DNA of 64,000 bases from Adiantum capillus-veneris (Eukaryota > Streptophyta > Polypodiopsida > Polypodiales > Pteridaceae). This document shows positions 24,725 through 35,094 of this stretch, piece after piece; the stretch's first letter is position 1, and each line of letters starts with the position of its first letter. The position numbers and the translations under genes were made by a program. The stretch covers positions 141,080,640 through 141,144,639 of the forward strand of contig CM043955.1 of the NCBI GenBank assembly GCA_014529385.2, read 5' to 3'. Below the pieces are notes generated by a model. That model was not told the origin of the DNA and did no database searches. It saw only the letters and a program-made list of their open reading frames with translations.

Positions 24725-26134
24725 ATGACTTTGAGTAGCTCTACTTCCCTCTCAAAACTTCTTCCCTTTTTCATATTTGCGCTAACCTTTCTGTGTATTC
24801 TACTGCACACCATGACTACTTCTCGAAGGCCTAGCACTACCATTGACTCTATTAGCATTTTTAACAGTTATACTATAGACCATCAAGCATGGATACCATC
24901 TCGAATAACTATCGGAAGTTGGGCTCTACTGCAAACTAGGAGGAGGAAGAGGAGGCAACGTAATGATTTCGTGGAGGCTTTGAAGGGACAAGTTAAAGTG
25001 TTTAAAGTGTGTGCACAAAGCAAGCCGGTGAAAGAGATCCTCATACAACATGCTTTCCAACATGCAGACTTAAGGTTGCAAACATCTCCTCCATGTTTTC
25101 CAAGGCATCGACCCAACTGTAAGTTAGTTTGAGCATCTTGCTTAGTGCATGATTATATCAAAGGTTAAGTGGTGGATATCATCTTTGGTATGTTTCAGAT
25201 ATTTATCCATCGAATAGGATAGATTGGCAACCAGTTGAGAGCATAGTTGGGATTTTTGATGCTTTCCATGCATTTATTGGTGAGCAAATGTACCAAGGAA
25301 GACAACACAAGGAACTTGCAGATAATGGAATTTTCTTTTATGATATGTCATATGTGGAACCAAGAACTTCCATTGGTTGGGGTCGTGTAGATCCTTTGTC
25401 ACTTCCATCCTTTGACAGCAAGGATTGGTCCTTGCGAGCTTCACAAACTAGTGAAAGCTTTTGGAATAAGTTGTTTCAGGGAATACAAAAGTTCCTCAAG
25501 TATAGAATTGCGACAAAAATGGTTCTGCTCGCACTCTTTATGCCTCTTGAAGTGTTTGTAGATTTTTTCTTCGATGAGCAAATAAGAACTACCGCAACAA
25601 TGTTCATTTGCAAGTCTGAGGGCTGTTTGGACTTTTTAGACGATAATTGGGATAGGAAACAATCACAGAGCAAAATCTGTATTTTGCAAAAGAAGTCCAT
25701 AATTTGCAAGTTCATTATAAGCTCTCAAAATTTCTTAGTGTCGTTTTACTATATTAGATATCATCTTCTTAGTGGGAAGCTTATTCCACTTGACCAAGAT
25801 ACAGAGAATAGCCTCGAGAACAAACCTTTATCAATGGAGCTCTACTTTTGAGACAGCCTACTTACTGTGATGGAGACAATGTCAAGCACAACTCTTGCAC
25901 AGCTCAGGGTAGATCTTGCATGTGAAGAATTTCCACTTTTGCCTGAATTGTATGCATTCAGTCGCAACAATAGAAAGGTGCTTACTAAATCGATGAATTT
26001 TGATTGTGTTTAATACATTAAGACAGAATCTAACTTTTTCTTCTTTTCAGATTCCAAGACGCAAGGAGAAAACAACATTGTGCAAGGAGTCACTCACAAA
26101 TACACTTCACTTAATTGCTTCCACCGGAAGCTAG
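24725..26134 (+). pseudogene. unknown three-exon gene of Element 1 with one in-frame TGA
   Basis: Exons 24725-25118, 25199-25977 and 26051-26134 join in a single frame of 419 codons. Introns have GTAAGT...TTTCAG and GTGCTT...TTTCAG borders. The only interruption is a TGA at 25849-25851. The N-terminus (LLPFFIFALTFLCILLHTM) is a hydrophobic segment of about 20 residues that could be a membrane anchor or signal. It is followed by a basic stretch (TRRRKRRQR). The middle part (DWQPVESIVGIFDAFHAFIG, SIGWGRVDPLSLPSFDSKDW) is not recognised. The C-terminal exon is basic and Leu-rich. It is the outermost gene at the left end, about 240 bp from the inverted repeat, divergent from the transposase at the other end. 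I cannot assign a function. One stop in a frame preserved over three exons suggests recent loss of function. Confidence 0.55.
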
Positions 26135-26253
26135 GTCACATACCTTGTGCATGCAAAGAGCTTTGATGCCATGCAAACCATGATGTACTCTTCAAAATGA
26201 CTAACGCAGAGACATTTTGTGGCGGTCAAACAATGTTTCAAAAATGTACATTT

Positions 26254-26886
26254 TCATTGTCTCAAAACTTTACATATTGTGTTGTTTCTATCAAGATTTA
26301 TGCAAGTAAATTTCTCCCTTTCCCTGCTACTACTGTCCTCTCCCCCTGTTTGTGCCACTCGACCCCTGTCCTCTCCCTCGGTTGCTACCACTCGTCCCTT
26401 GCCCTCTACTTTGGTTGCTCCCCTGCCCTCTTCTCCAGTGGTTGCTACTTCTGCCTCTGGGGACGCTGGTCTCGGGCATCCTTTCACGTCGCTCAAAATC
26501 ATGGCCTCTTCCATGGCTTCCCATGCATCTTGCACCTGTGAAGCTTCCCTCTGTTCTTGCTCTTGCCGTCGACGTGTAGCCCATTCTTCTACTTCTGTGG
26601 TGTCTGCATAATATTGATTTATTGCTTCTTGCATATTTTGAACGTCTTCTTGAGTCTGATTGTGGCGTTGCGTCATTTCGTTAATGCGATCCTGTTCGAA
26701 CTCCTCAGCTCTCGCCCCTTCCTCTCTTGTGCGTATGTTTACGGAGATTATAATATGCTGGATGGACATTACAGAAAAATGTCGCACATCGTTGGGGGTG
26801 TAGTTATGTAATTGAAGTTCCTGTAGAAGCGTGATACAAACGTTTGTTGCTTCATACAAACATTGCAACAAACAATGAAACAACAC
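26254..26886 (-). CDS. coiled-coil / acidic-repeat protein frame, Element 1
   Basis: An open frame whose central part (residues about 60-130, RAEEFEQDRINEMTQRHNQ, EEWATRRRQEQEQREASQ) is strongly charged and predicted helical, followed by a degenerate Gly/Glu/Arg repeat (GEEGRGATKVEGKGRVVATE). The first codons have a non-ATG start and are probably joined to an upstream exon. No family recognised. It lies downstream of, and in the same direction as, the H3-like/C48-like region and could be its 3' exon. Confidence 0.4.
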   Translation of the reverse strand: MLFHCLLQCLYEATNVCITLLQELQLHNYTPNDVRHFSVMSIQHIIISVNIRTREEGARAEEFEQDRINEMTQRHNQTQEDVQNMQEAINQYYADTTEVEEWATRRRQEQEQREASQVQDAWEAMEEAMILSDVKGCPRPASPEAEVATTGEEGRGATKVEGKGRVVATEGEDRGRVAQTGGEDSSSREREKFTCINLDRNNTICKVLRQ

Positions 26887-27312
26887 GATTACTTACATTC
26901 GATACATCCATAATTTGACTGAGGAGCAACAGGGCATTCAAACAGGTTCACCAGCCACATCTATAGTCACCAGTCTACGTGGGCACGATTACCCGTTTGT
27001 GCCGGATGGTATTTTCTAGATCATGTTCTAACAAAACATGCTCTACACAGCATACAAGTTTTTTCGCGGCACTACATATATAACCACTTGAGTCAGCAAC
27101 ACACAAAGAGACACTGCTTCCAAATGTACCCAGATGGACCTTATGTTTTTACACGACCATGAAACGCCCTGCTTTGCCCGGAGTTTGCGTAGTAAACAAT
27201 ATTAGCTTCCATGTCAAATAACATCAGACTCCAATGATCACTACAAAGACACCATCAAAGATGAGGAGAAAGATTCTAAATGAAACATGGTTTTTACAAG
27301 GCAAGAAAAAAC

Positions 27313-28330
27313 TTAGGATTGATTGTATGGAGTGACCAGAAAGCGCGCTAGATCAAAGTTGACTCTGTTAAACCAGTTCATTAGACTCAAAAAGGAAACT
27401 GAGTTGTTTTGCAGCAAAGGCGATATCAACGGATCTATTATGTATAATTTGTCTTGACCCTCAGGGGGCAGAAGCGAAACAACGTGCCTAACATGAATCA
27501 ATGGTAGAGATTAGACTTGAGGTATTTCAGCGGACTGCATTGCCACAAACCCATGAGTCAATACCGAGCGAGTGGGGTAGCTATTGAATTTCATAAGCCA
27601 CTGACTCGCTTGGTATTGACCCATGTCTTAACGATAGTGAGCCATTTAATGAATCAAGCGTGACTTATAAAGAAAAACTTATAATCAAGCGAGTAGTACC
27701 ACTATCCAATTCCATAAGCCACTGTCTCGATTGGTGTTGACCCATGTCTCGATAGAGACCCATTTAATAAACCAACCGTGACTTTTAAAGAGCATGAGAA
27801 TTACCACAAAGCAACGTTGACGACCTCATTCGTTGCGTTGGAGTTGGTGAAACTACGCATGGACAGGAAGTCTTGTTGATCGAGGTTGAAAATGCAGGGC
27901 TCCTCTGACCTTTCATGCAGCAGTATCTGTGCATGCAGAGGCACTGCGCTGAACATAACTCTCAACTCCTCTTCATTATCTTCGTTGATTTGCTCTAAAA
28001 TAATTGACTTATCTGATACGTTGGATGGCCCTTGTGATGTAGAGCCTTGCCCTTGCATTTCTTGAGCTGGCTCCTTGGCTGCCTCAGGCTCCTCCCTAGC
28101 AGCCGTAGGGTCCTTCCTAACAGGCACAGGCTCTAGATCATTTTCCTTCAATATTGGTTCCTCCATATATGCCTCAGGTCCACCCTGGCCTGCTCTTGCC
28201 CCTCATCAGCCCTTACTGGCTGCGGATCCTCCATGACTTGCTCATTTTGGTGTCTAGCTGGCTCCTCGATAACTGTCTCTGTTTCTTCCATGACTGCCTC
28301 GGGGTCCACTGTAGCTTGCTCATGCCCCTC
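27313..28330 (-). pseudogene. acidic linker plus possible C48 (Ulp1-like) protease region
   Basis: Frames 28330-28170 and 28166-27790 read an acidic, Pro-rich linker (EEPEAAKEPAQEMQGQGS) with a one-base shift between them. They are followed by NLDQQDFLSMRSFTNSN. A donor (TTTGTG|GTAATT, about 27790) can be joined to an acceptor (CATGTTAG, about 27502), giving NVALWHVVSLLPPEGQDKLY then IIDPLISPLL. This WH...D arrangement resembles the histidine and aspartate region of Ulp1/SENP-type C48 cysteine proteases. Further downstream a frame near 27050 (DSSGYICSAAKKLVCCVEH) could hold the cysteine, but it is not joined convincingly. The linker follows the H3-like fold in the same direction, so H3-like fold, linker and protease-like part may have been one gene. 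Alternative: an unrelated accessory protein. Confidence 0.35.
27556..27745. repeat. palindromic repeat pair (GTCAATACCGAGCGAGT type)
   Basis: Two diverged units. The first has arms GTCAATACCGAGCGAGT and ACTCGCTTGGTATTGAC around a spacer of about 30 bp; the second is 27679-27745. Each unit is followed by a CCATTTAAT(G/A)AA segment. It lies just 3' of the minus-strand reading frame. Confidence 0.75.
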
Positions 28331-28335
28331 TGCGG

Positions 28336-28866
28336 CTATCTCAGCCTGCCCATCTGTGTCATTTCTCTCGACCCGTGATCGGGTCCTTCTGTTGTTTGTT
28401 TCAGCCCTAGATGACTCTTTCTGTCGTGTACGAGGATGGAGAGGGGAGGGGGGATGTTGAGAATATCCATGGTTCTACTATCCCGGATAGGCACTGGCTG
28501 AAGCAGCCCATCGTAGTGGAAACGCAGCCTCCGAAGAGTATCAAAATCCAGCGGCATGATAGTAACGCGGTGTGCATGGGCAGCCAGGATATATCCATCG
28601 CTGAAGAATTTAACGAGGTAGTCTTTTGCAATTTCTTGAAGGTGGAGTAGTGCATTGCTGGCCCATCACATGCCAACTCTCCATTGCTCGTAAAACTCCT
28701 GCACTACTCGCTGGAAAGGGAGACATGGAATAGCAGGTTTAACGTGTCGTTCTATCTTGCGCAACTGTTGCAGTACACCTCTGTGCGCCTCATATCGGCG
28801 TCTTCTTGCTTGAGCATTCAAAGATTCACCTGCTGCCCTCCTAGCCGTGGCCTTTACACGAGGCAT
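28336..28866 (-). pseudogene. histone H3-like protein with in-frame TGA (Element 1)
   Basis: From ATG 28866 the frame reads a short H3-type tail, MPRVKATARRA (compare the H3 tail ARTKQTARKS: Lys4 and Arg8 kept, Lys9 changed to Arg). An alpha-N-like part follows (YEAHRGVLQQLRKIERH), then LPFQRVVQEFYEQW (H3 LPFQRLVREIAQDF). A TGA at 28666-28668 follows RVGM, then the same frame continues with LLHLQEIAKDYLVKFF and AAHAHRVTIMPLDFDTLRRL (H3 ALQEASEAYLVGLF and [20 protein letters not shown]). By alignment the TGA stands at H3 Arg83, so CGA to TGA is the simplest origin. Loop 1 has the canonical H3 length. The region N-terminal to LPFQR is about three residues shorter than in H3. A good splice acceptor (ATTTGTAG) lies just before the ATG, so a 5' exon is likely. 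The frame runs about 50 residues beyond the fold. Confidence 0.8.
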
Positions 28867-28932
28867 CTCTACAAATAGCATAGCAGAAAAAGATAATTCA
28901 TTTGTCAGCACAGGGGACTTCAGATTTCAGAA

Positions 28933-29550
28933 AAGGTCAGTACCAAGGGAGCAGGTGCATCGGATAGAGTTTGCCTTCCCTTATTCGCTTGGTACTGACC
29001 TCAACAAAGTGTGATAGCAGACATCACTTATATTTTCTGAGGTCAGTACCAAGCGAGCAGGTGCATCAAAAAGAGTTTCCCTTCCCTTATTCGCTCGATA
29101 GTGACCTCAAAAAATAGTAATAGCAGACGTCGCTTATATTTTTTGAGGTAAGTACCAAGCGAACAGATGCATCGGAAAGTATTTGCCTTCCCTTATTCGC
29201 TCGGTAGTGACCTCAGAAAATAGTAATAGCAGACATCACTTATATTTTCTGAGGTCAGTACCAAGCGGGCAGGTGCATCGGAAAGAGTTTACCTTCCCTT
29301 ATTCGCTCGGTAGTGACCTCAAAAAATAGTAATAGCAGACGTCACTTATATTTTTTGAGGTCAGTACCAAGCGAGAAAGTGCATCGGAAAGAGTTTGCCT
29401 TCCCTTATTCTCTCGATAGTGACCTCAGAAAATAGTAATAGCAGACGTCACTTATATTTTCTGAGGTCAGTACCAAGCAAACAGGTGCATCAAAAAGAGT
29501 TTGCCTTCCCTTATTTTCTTGGTAGTGACCTCAGAAAAGTGTAATAGCAA
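28933..29550. repeat. 106-bp palindromic tandem array, six units
   Basis: Units begin at 28933, 29039, 29145, 29251, 29357 and 29463, an exact 106-bp period; the last is truncated. Each holds an inverted repeat with arms GAGGTCAGTACCAAGCGA and the complement form TCGCT(T/C)GGTA(C/G)TGACCTC. The array lies between the divergent H3-like (-) and 29838 (+) genes. Confidence 0.95.
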
Positions 29551-29837
29551 GAGAACAGGTTTGCATCCCCTGTAACAAAATACCAATGTGAAGGAGACGT
29601 TTAAGTCCATGCGGTCCTAACTGTCATGTCGTTCCCTCCCATCACCTCCCCTAATCTGGGGGGTGGTACCATTGCTTCCCCCTCCCACGTCTACCTCTCA
29701 TGAAACTGCATGGCGGTACCACCCCTCACAGACCACTCGTCAGCCAGAACCCAGGCTCTGCTTTTCAGGCATGTCCATCTAGTCTATTTAACTAGCAGTT
29801 TTTTCAGAACCTCCTCAAGGTTTCGCAGAGCAACTAC

Positions 29838-30495
29838 ATGAAGCTTAGGATAGTGGTGATACCTTTCCAAGGTATACTCCTGCAGCAGGACCACATCCGG
29901 GCCCTCCTCATGAGGTCCCCCCTTGACCCTTCCCCGATGTTACCCTTAGCGTTCTCGACCGACAGAGCCCGGGAGTGGCTGCTGTCAACACGGGAGTCAA
30001 TCCTTGGGGTAAGCCGCTGGTAATTATATCCTTTCTGCTGCCAATTTCCAAGATCCTAGTTTGAAGAGCTTATTTGCTAAATGCTCTGTGCAGGATGCTA
30101 GCCTGAAGCTGGAACAAATGCTAATCGTCAGGCACAGAGTCTGAATCCTCAAAGACTCTCTGGAAGCAAGAAGGCTTGAAGACCTGCAACAATTGCTCGC
30201 CGAGAATGGCTCTGTAGATGCTATCTATAATTGGCTACAGGAGATGAAGGATGAAGTGCTTGAGCTAGCCAGTAAATATGAGGAAGCCATTAACTTTGCC
30301 AACAGGCTTCAGGAAGAGATAGTCTGGCTGTGAAGGAAAAAGGACTACATGGTTATTGCGAACCCTAAACCCCCGGAAATTAGTAGTCCACTCTTTGTAA
30401 AGTCTGAAACTTGGCCTTTGCGCATGTCCCTAGTGTTTTCTAACTCAAAACCCCCTACATGGGTGTCAAGTTGTAATTTTGCTTCTCCCTTATAA
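29838..30495 (+). pseudogene. coiled-coil gene of Element 1 with in-frame TGA codons
   Basis: Exon 1 (29838-30008, MKLRIVVIPFQGILLQQ...) joins exon 2 at 30094 (intron of 85 bp, GTAAGC...GTGCAG). The joined frame is interrupted by TGA at 30142-30144 and again at 30331-30333. It then stays open to 30495. Exon 2 is clearly helical and heptad-rich (RLEDLQQLLAENGSVDAIYN, EVLELASKYEEAINFANRL). No family recognised. Both TGA codons could derive from CGA. It is transcribed away from the H3-like gene, with the 106-bp palindromic array between them. Confidence 0.5.
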
Positions 30496-30559
30496 ATTCA
30501 AAACGCGTATTTGGTAAAAAAAGACCTAAACCTGCAAACAGGGTTTACCTTTCCCTTAT

Positions 30560-30785
30560 TTTCTTAGTATTGACCTCTGTACTAGCAGAAATCACTTATA
30601 ATTTTCAAGGTCAGTACTAAGCAAACAGGGGCATCGAACAAAGTGGCCTTCCCTTATTCGCTTGGTATTGACCAAGGAAAAGTGTAAAAGCAAACATCCT
30701 ATGGTAAAGACGATGGTCAGTACCAAGCGAACAGGTGCAACAAATAGGATTTACCTTCCCTTATTCGCTTGGTACTGACTACACA
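30560..30785. repeat. diverged palindromic units of the 106-bp family
   Basis: Two to three diverged units downstream of the coiled-coil gene. The best preserved has arms GGTCAGTACCAAGCGAA and TTCGCTTGGTACTGAC at 30718-30779. Confidence 0.85.
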
Positions 30786-31164
30786 AAATACAAGTGCACA
30801 AAAGGGTAGTAAGTAGCATCACTAAAGCACTGCAGAACAGGAGTAAGAGAAGGATGCGTGAGAGTAAGAGGTGATGCGCAAAAAGAGTTGGGATGGTTTG
30901 CTTACCGCATATTGTCGATGGGGGTAGAGTTAATTAAAATGATGGGAAGTAGAGGACGCGAAAAGAGGCAGAATAGTTGAAATGTTTAGCGGGGGTACCG
31001 CCTCTACACTTAGAATGCTTACCTCGGCAAGGGTGACAACTTCACTTATATGCATGATTACACCCAAGATTGTGGTTGGTAAATCATACTGCATGGGAAT
31101 CTGAAACCATTTATTACTGGTTGTCCTTGTGAGTGCAGCCCACGTGCCTTTTTCGAATGATTGT

Positions 31165-31545
31165 TTAGGGTCAGACAGACGCCAATCGCCCTTGCAGTCG
31201 CCATCTCCATCTCAATTGGAACAAACAGATCACTGTTGGCTTTGCCTTTTCTGCGCTCTTCCACTTGGCCAGCTCTCGTGATCCTTCGTTTAGAGTTAGA
31301 CGCCGATCGCCCTTGTAGTCGCCATCTCCATCTCCAAGTAGAATAAACAGATCGCCGTTGCCTTTGCCTTTTCTGCGCTCTTCCCCTTGGCCACCTCTCG
31401 TGATCCTGCATTGAGAGTCAGACGCCGATTGCGCTTGTAGTCGCCATCTCCATCTCCAAGTAGAACAAACAGATCGCCATTGCCTTTGCCTTTTTTGCGC
31501 TCTTCCCCTTGGACATCTCTCGTGATCCTACGTTGAGCGACCTCC
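31165..31545. repeat. 121-bp tandem repeat, about three units
   Basis: The landmark GTCGCCATCTCCATCTC occurs at 31197, 31318 and 31440 (period 121-122), with CTTTGCCTTTTCTGCGCTCT in each unit. It reads as non-coding on both strands. A partial fourth unit may extend to about 31590 (GTCGCCATCGCC). Confidence 0.9.
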
Positions 31546-31888
31546 ACTGGGTTGAGTCCTTTGCTGCCACGTCGCCATCGCCATCGCCACCTTCTGGTTC
31601 TTGCTGTCAGTGGCCTGCGACATCACCATCCAACTCGGCACCATTGGATATTGCAGAGACAGGTTCTTTCTCCCTACCTCTCTCCCCTTCCTGTGTACTG
31701 TTAACTGTGTGCACACTGAAGCCACTGCGTTAGGGTAAGATTAAAAGTCTCAAACCGCATGGTTGGAATAATTACTCCTTATGTGACCGTGCCTGAGTTT
31801 GGGCATAGTGAGTGAGTAGGCCTATATATCTATCATTGATAACATTAAATGCTCTATTCTTATCCACCTGTTTTGAATGCTTGGGTGA

Positions 31889-32250
31889 GAACCAAGTGAA
31901 TAGGGCCCTTTGAAGATTCTTGGGTCCCTATTCGGTTGGTTCTGACTCAAGTGACGTCACCTTTTATGACATTAGCGCACAGGACAGAACCAAGAGAATA
32001 GGGCCCTTCAAAGATTCTTGGGCCCCTATTCGCTTGGTTCTGACTCAAGTGACATCACCTTTTATGACATTAGCGCACGGGACAGAACCAAGCGAACAAG
32101 GCCCTTCAGAGATTCTTGGGGCCCCTATTTGCTTGGTTCTGACTGAAGTGACATCACCTCTTATGACATTAGCGCACGGGACAGAACCAAGCGAATAGAG
32201 ACCTTGAGGGGTACTTGAGGCTCATTATTCGCTTGGTTATGACACCAAAT
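31889..32250. repeat. 98-bp palindromic tandem array, four units
   Basis: Units start at 31889, 31987, 32085 and 32184. Each contains GAACCAAGCGAATAGGGCCC and, after about 14 bp, GGGCCCCTATTCGCTTGGTT. A conserved 3' spacer (CATTAGCGCACGGGACA) separates units. It abuts the start of the next gene and shares the core ACCAAGCGA with the 106-bp array. Confidence 0.95.
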
Positions 32251-32277
32251 AGTTTTGGCTTGCTTTTTCTTTCAGTC

Positions 32278-32956
32278 ATGGGGATCATAGTCCTGGAGAC
32301 AGATGTTGTGAGCGAGGATACATGTGAAGAAAAACTATTCACGTTCTTATACAACGCCCGTGCTCATCACCGTGCACCAGAACTATCAGGAATGTTTAAT
32401 GCAGAGTTTTCTATACAAAGGATTATAGATTGCTCATTTGAGTACCTACAAACCCATTTGCAACAGTATGAGACAATCACTTGTGAAAATTCCATGACAG
32501 TTGATGGATTGAGATATGTGCACCCAACCGACCTTGACCCTGACAAGAGTGCTTCAAGGAGACTGAATCGTTGTCTAGAAAAGTATCCCTCCAATGCACT
32601 GCTTGTACAAAGATAGGTGTATGAAGCACTTCAAAAAGTATCGCTTAGTGGAATTCTACCACGAGTTTGTCTGTTACTTATACTTGCAGATGGATGGTGA
32701 GTCAGAGACTTCCTAGTCAACAACTTTTGGTAGTTGTCCATTGGCACCGGAGGAAGAGGTAGAGGATGTGGAGGTGCAGTTCGACCCAGAAGAAAAGCGG
32801 GTAGAGGTATTAAAGGAAACATTTGATGCGGGCTTAACTCTTGCTTCTCTTGCGGATGTAGCAATAGGGTGCAAGCAAGAAAGTCCAAGTAAGGAAGTGA
32901 CTTTGTGTAAGGTCTCTGACCCCGATCAAAAAGAGCACCCTTGTACCATGAACTGA
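32278..32956 (+). pseudogene. unknown Element 1 gene with frameshift and TAG
   Basis: ATG 32278 follows a strong acceptor (TTTTTCTTTCAG), so this could be an internal exon. Frame 1 runs to about 32610 (FNAEFSIQRIIDCSFEYLQ, DLDPDKSASRRLNRCLEKYP). It continues in another frame from 32612 (RCMKHFKKYRLVEFYHEFV, CYLYLQMDGE), through a TAG at about 32716, to an acidic end (PEEEVEDVEVQFDPEEKRVE). No known domain. Weak resemblance in layout to the Element 2 protein at 62.17-61.7 kb: (RRLNRCLEKY against KRLQRFQEIA, KKYRLVEFYHEFVCYLYL against KKRKLGVEYLSRLATFIFL). This would make it a shared accessory gene, but the match is by eye only. Confidence 0.45.
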
Positions 32957-33552
32957 ATATAATGGAATAAATTACTATTTTTAGCAGTTTTCCAAATTCT
33001 GTCAGTGCCATGATGTTTAGAATGTTTTAAAGCTTTGAAATGTGAATTAAAATAATTTTTGTAAAAAAATTCCAAAAATAGCAAGTTTTTGGTCACCCGA
33101 CCCGTCCAGTTTTGATCGTCTCGAAAAACTGCACCCGTACCCCGAATTTCAAAAAAATGCATTTTCGAACCCCGGGGGCTGCTAAATATGGCAGGTACTC
33201 GGGCAAGTACGCCTTAGTTAGAGCTCTCTATAGCAATTTTCGGCATCAAAATCCGACTCGTATGACCCGTTTTAGCCAAAAATTGAGCGGGGAGGTACCG
33301 GGGGCCCGAGACTGTGTGGGAACAGGTTCCAGCCCACTCCAGATCAGCTTTAGCAGCTAGGGGGCGCCCTCTTGCTTTGTGGGAGTCCTGGGAGAGTTTC
33401 CAAGCCAGCAGCTCAGTCTCAGAACCAGTTAACCAAGCCAACCTGACACTTTGTGGGCAGGGAACTGGACTTGCCATGTTTAACTGGAGAAGCTCCCAGA
33501 TGCATTTAGCAACCCAGATCGATTTTCAGCTTGAGGAGGCCTATTTAAAGAC

Positions 33553-33631
<79 letters not shown>

Positions 33632-34481
33632 CTCACACACACACAGTGCACACACTCACACACCTACACACACTCTGGGACGGTGATGCCGGAACACACA
33701 CCTTTTGAAGGGGAAGCAAGGAGGGAGGTGCTGTCGAATTCTCGCCTCAAGAAGCTCGATTAGATAAGAGAATTGAGAGGATTATCAGCCCTTAATCACG
33801 GTAACCACGGTTTAATTAATGCTTTCTGCAAATCCTTTTTCATTACCATCTAAATTTCTCGTCTATTATGCTTATTCCTAGTCGTAATTCTCTATGATTA
33901 CTCTCTAAATTCTCCTTATCCATATTCTATTATGTAATCATCATTCCATAGCTGAATTATCAGCCATTCATCACTCTCGATTAATGATTAGAACATAATT
34001 ATCAGAATTTTCTCTCTCTAGGTAGCATAGTAATTAATCGGTAAGCTAGTAATTGTGTAGATTGAAGAGAATCACTCATTAACAATGAAGCTTAATTAAA
34101 TTCATTCTCTTATGCATTAAGATGTAATTAAGGAGGAATTAATCTGTCATTAAGACTCTAAGAATTGGTTTTCCTCACACATATGCCTAAGGTAAATCTG
34201 CATCGTCTATTTGCTAGGAAATAGTTTAATGATACTTAATTCAATTCTCTGGTAATTCCAATAGTGAAATCCTAATTATTCTTAATCATGTAAGCCGAAT
34301 AATTATCTCAGAGCAGGTTTCCATAGGATTATGTGCCATCCTTAATGATTGCTTTATGAAAGAAATCTAGATCTCTCATATAGGAGAAATTAATTGATGT
34401 CACTAATCTACCCATTGGACTGTTATGATGCTTGCGAACCTTAGCTCTTTCTCCAAGCTAATCATTTAAAGTAGTGAGAAA
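32957..34481. other. non-coding region with CA array
   Basis: No gene recognised. It contains a (CA)n run at 33556-33630 just after TATTTAAAG (33543), and AT-rich sequence from 33780 to 34480 with many ATTAATTA-like words. Confidence 0.5.
33556..33630. repeat. (CA)n microsatellite
   Basis: Uninterrupted CA run of about 74 bp, followed by interrupted CA-rich sequence to about 33672. Confidence 0.95.
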
Positions 34482-34655
34482 TGGCCCCGGTTAAGAGGAA
34501 GCACTTCGGTGGTGCCCACGACCGCGAGGCAAGAACGAGTAATGTCAACGGAAAGGGGAAAGCTCCTATGGAGGAACAAATACCGGCCATCTCATGGGCC
34601 ATCGATGAAGAAGTGGAAGAGGTAGATCATATTTTTTATTCAAGTTGTTTAAATT
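34482..34655 (+). CDS. short basic-then-acidic peptide exon
   Basis: ATG 34482 opens a 58-codon frame: MAPVKRKHFGGAHDREARTS then a basic GKGKAP segment and an acidic end DEEVEEVDH. A donor (GAAGAG|GTAGAT) could end the exon at about 34621. The preceding 700 bp is AT-rich and may be a promoter/leader or an intron. No partner exon was found. It may belong to a nested LTR element whose purine tract and LTR start lie at 35082-35094. Confidence 0.25.
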
Positions 34656-34925
34656 AACATTACATACGCTAGTTAGGAATGCTCATATCCCCAAACATGT
34701 TGGAGAAATCCAACGGAAACCTCGGCATTGAAATCATTGTACATTAAGTTCTAAAGTAGGAAGGTAATGTTTGATGGGTATGATGTTTGCAATAGGAAAG
34801 AATGTCTTCTAGGGAAAATTTAGCTCGACATGTTCATTTTAATTCCAATGTTGAATCAGTCTTGACCTCCCTACTGATCACATGGGGCAGAGTTCCTCGT
34901 TAAGGACTCTTGAATCCACGACTTG

Positions 34926-35094
34926 CTTTCTATGCGGTGGATACCCACGACTTTCTTTCTATGCGGTGGGAACCCACGTCTTGCTTTCTATGCGGTGGGA
35001 GTGTCCATGACGTGCTTTCTATGCGGTGGACATACCTAGTTGTATGGGAAGCTAGGCGACAACGGGAGGAGTGAACTCTCGTTGGAGGGGGGGA
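34926..35094 (+). repeat. 29-31-bp tandem repeat and polypurine tract
   Basis: CTTTCTATGCGGTGG occurs at 34926, 34955, 34984 and 35015. It is followed by a GGAGGGGGGGA purine tract (about 35082-35092) and TGTTGTACC, the order seen at the 3' end of an LTR retrotransposon (tract then LTR start). A matching upstream LTR was not found, so this is only a possible LTR remnant inside Element 1. Confidence 0.4.

Noticed and set aside
25849-25851. In-frame TGA considered as recoding or U-to-C RNA editing
   Set aside because: Such editing is known from plant organelles, not nuclear transposons; C-to-T decay explains it more simply. Kept only as a test in the findings.
26197-26611. Plus-strand Pro/Ser-rich open frames
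   Set aside because: Antisense shadow of the coiled-coil/Gly-Glu repeat frame on the minus strand.
28933-29550. Regular 106-bp repeats considered as a CRISPR array
   Set aside because: Whole units including spacers are conserved, period is constant, units are palindromic, and the setting is eukaryotic. It is a tandem array.
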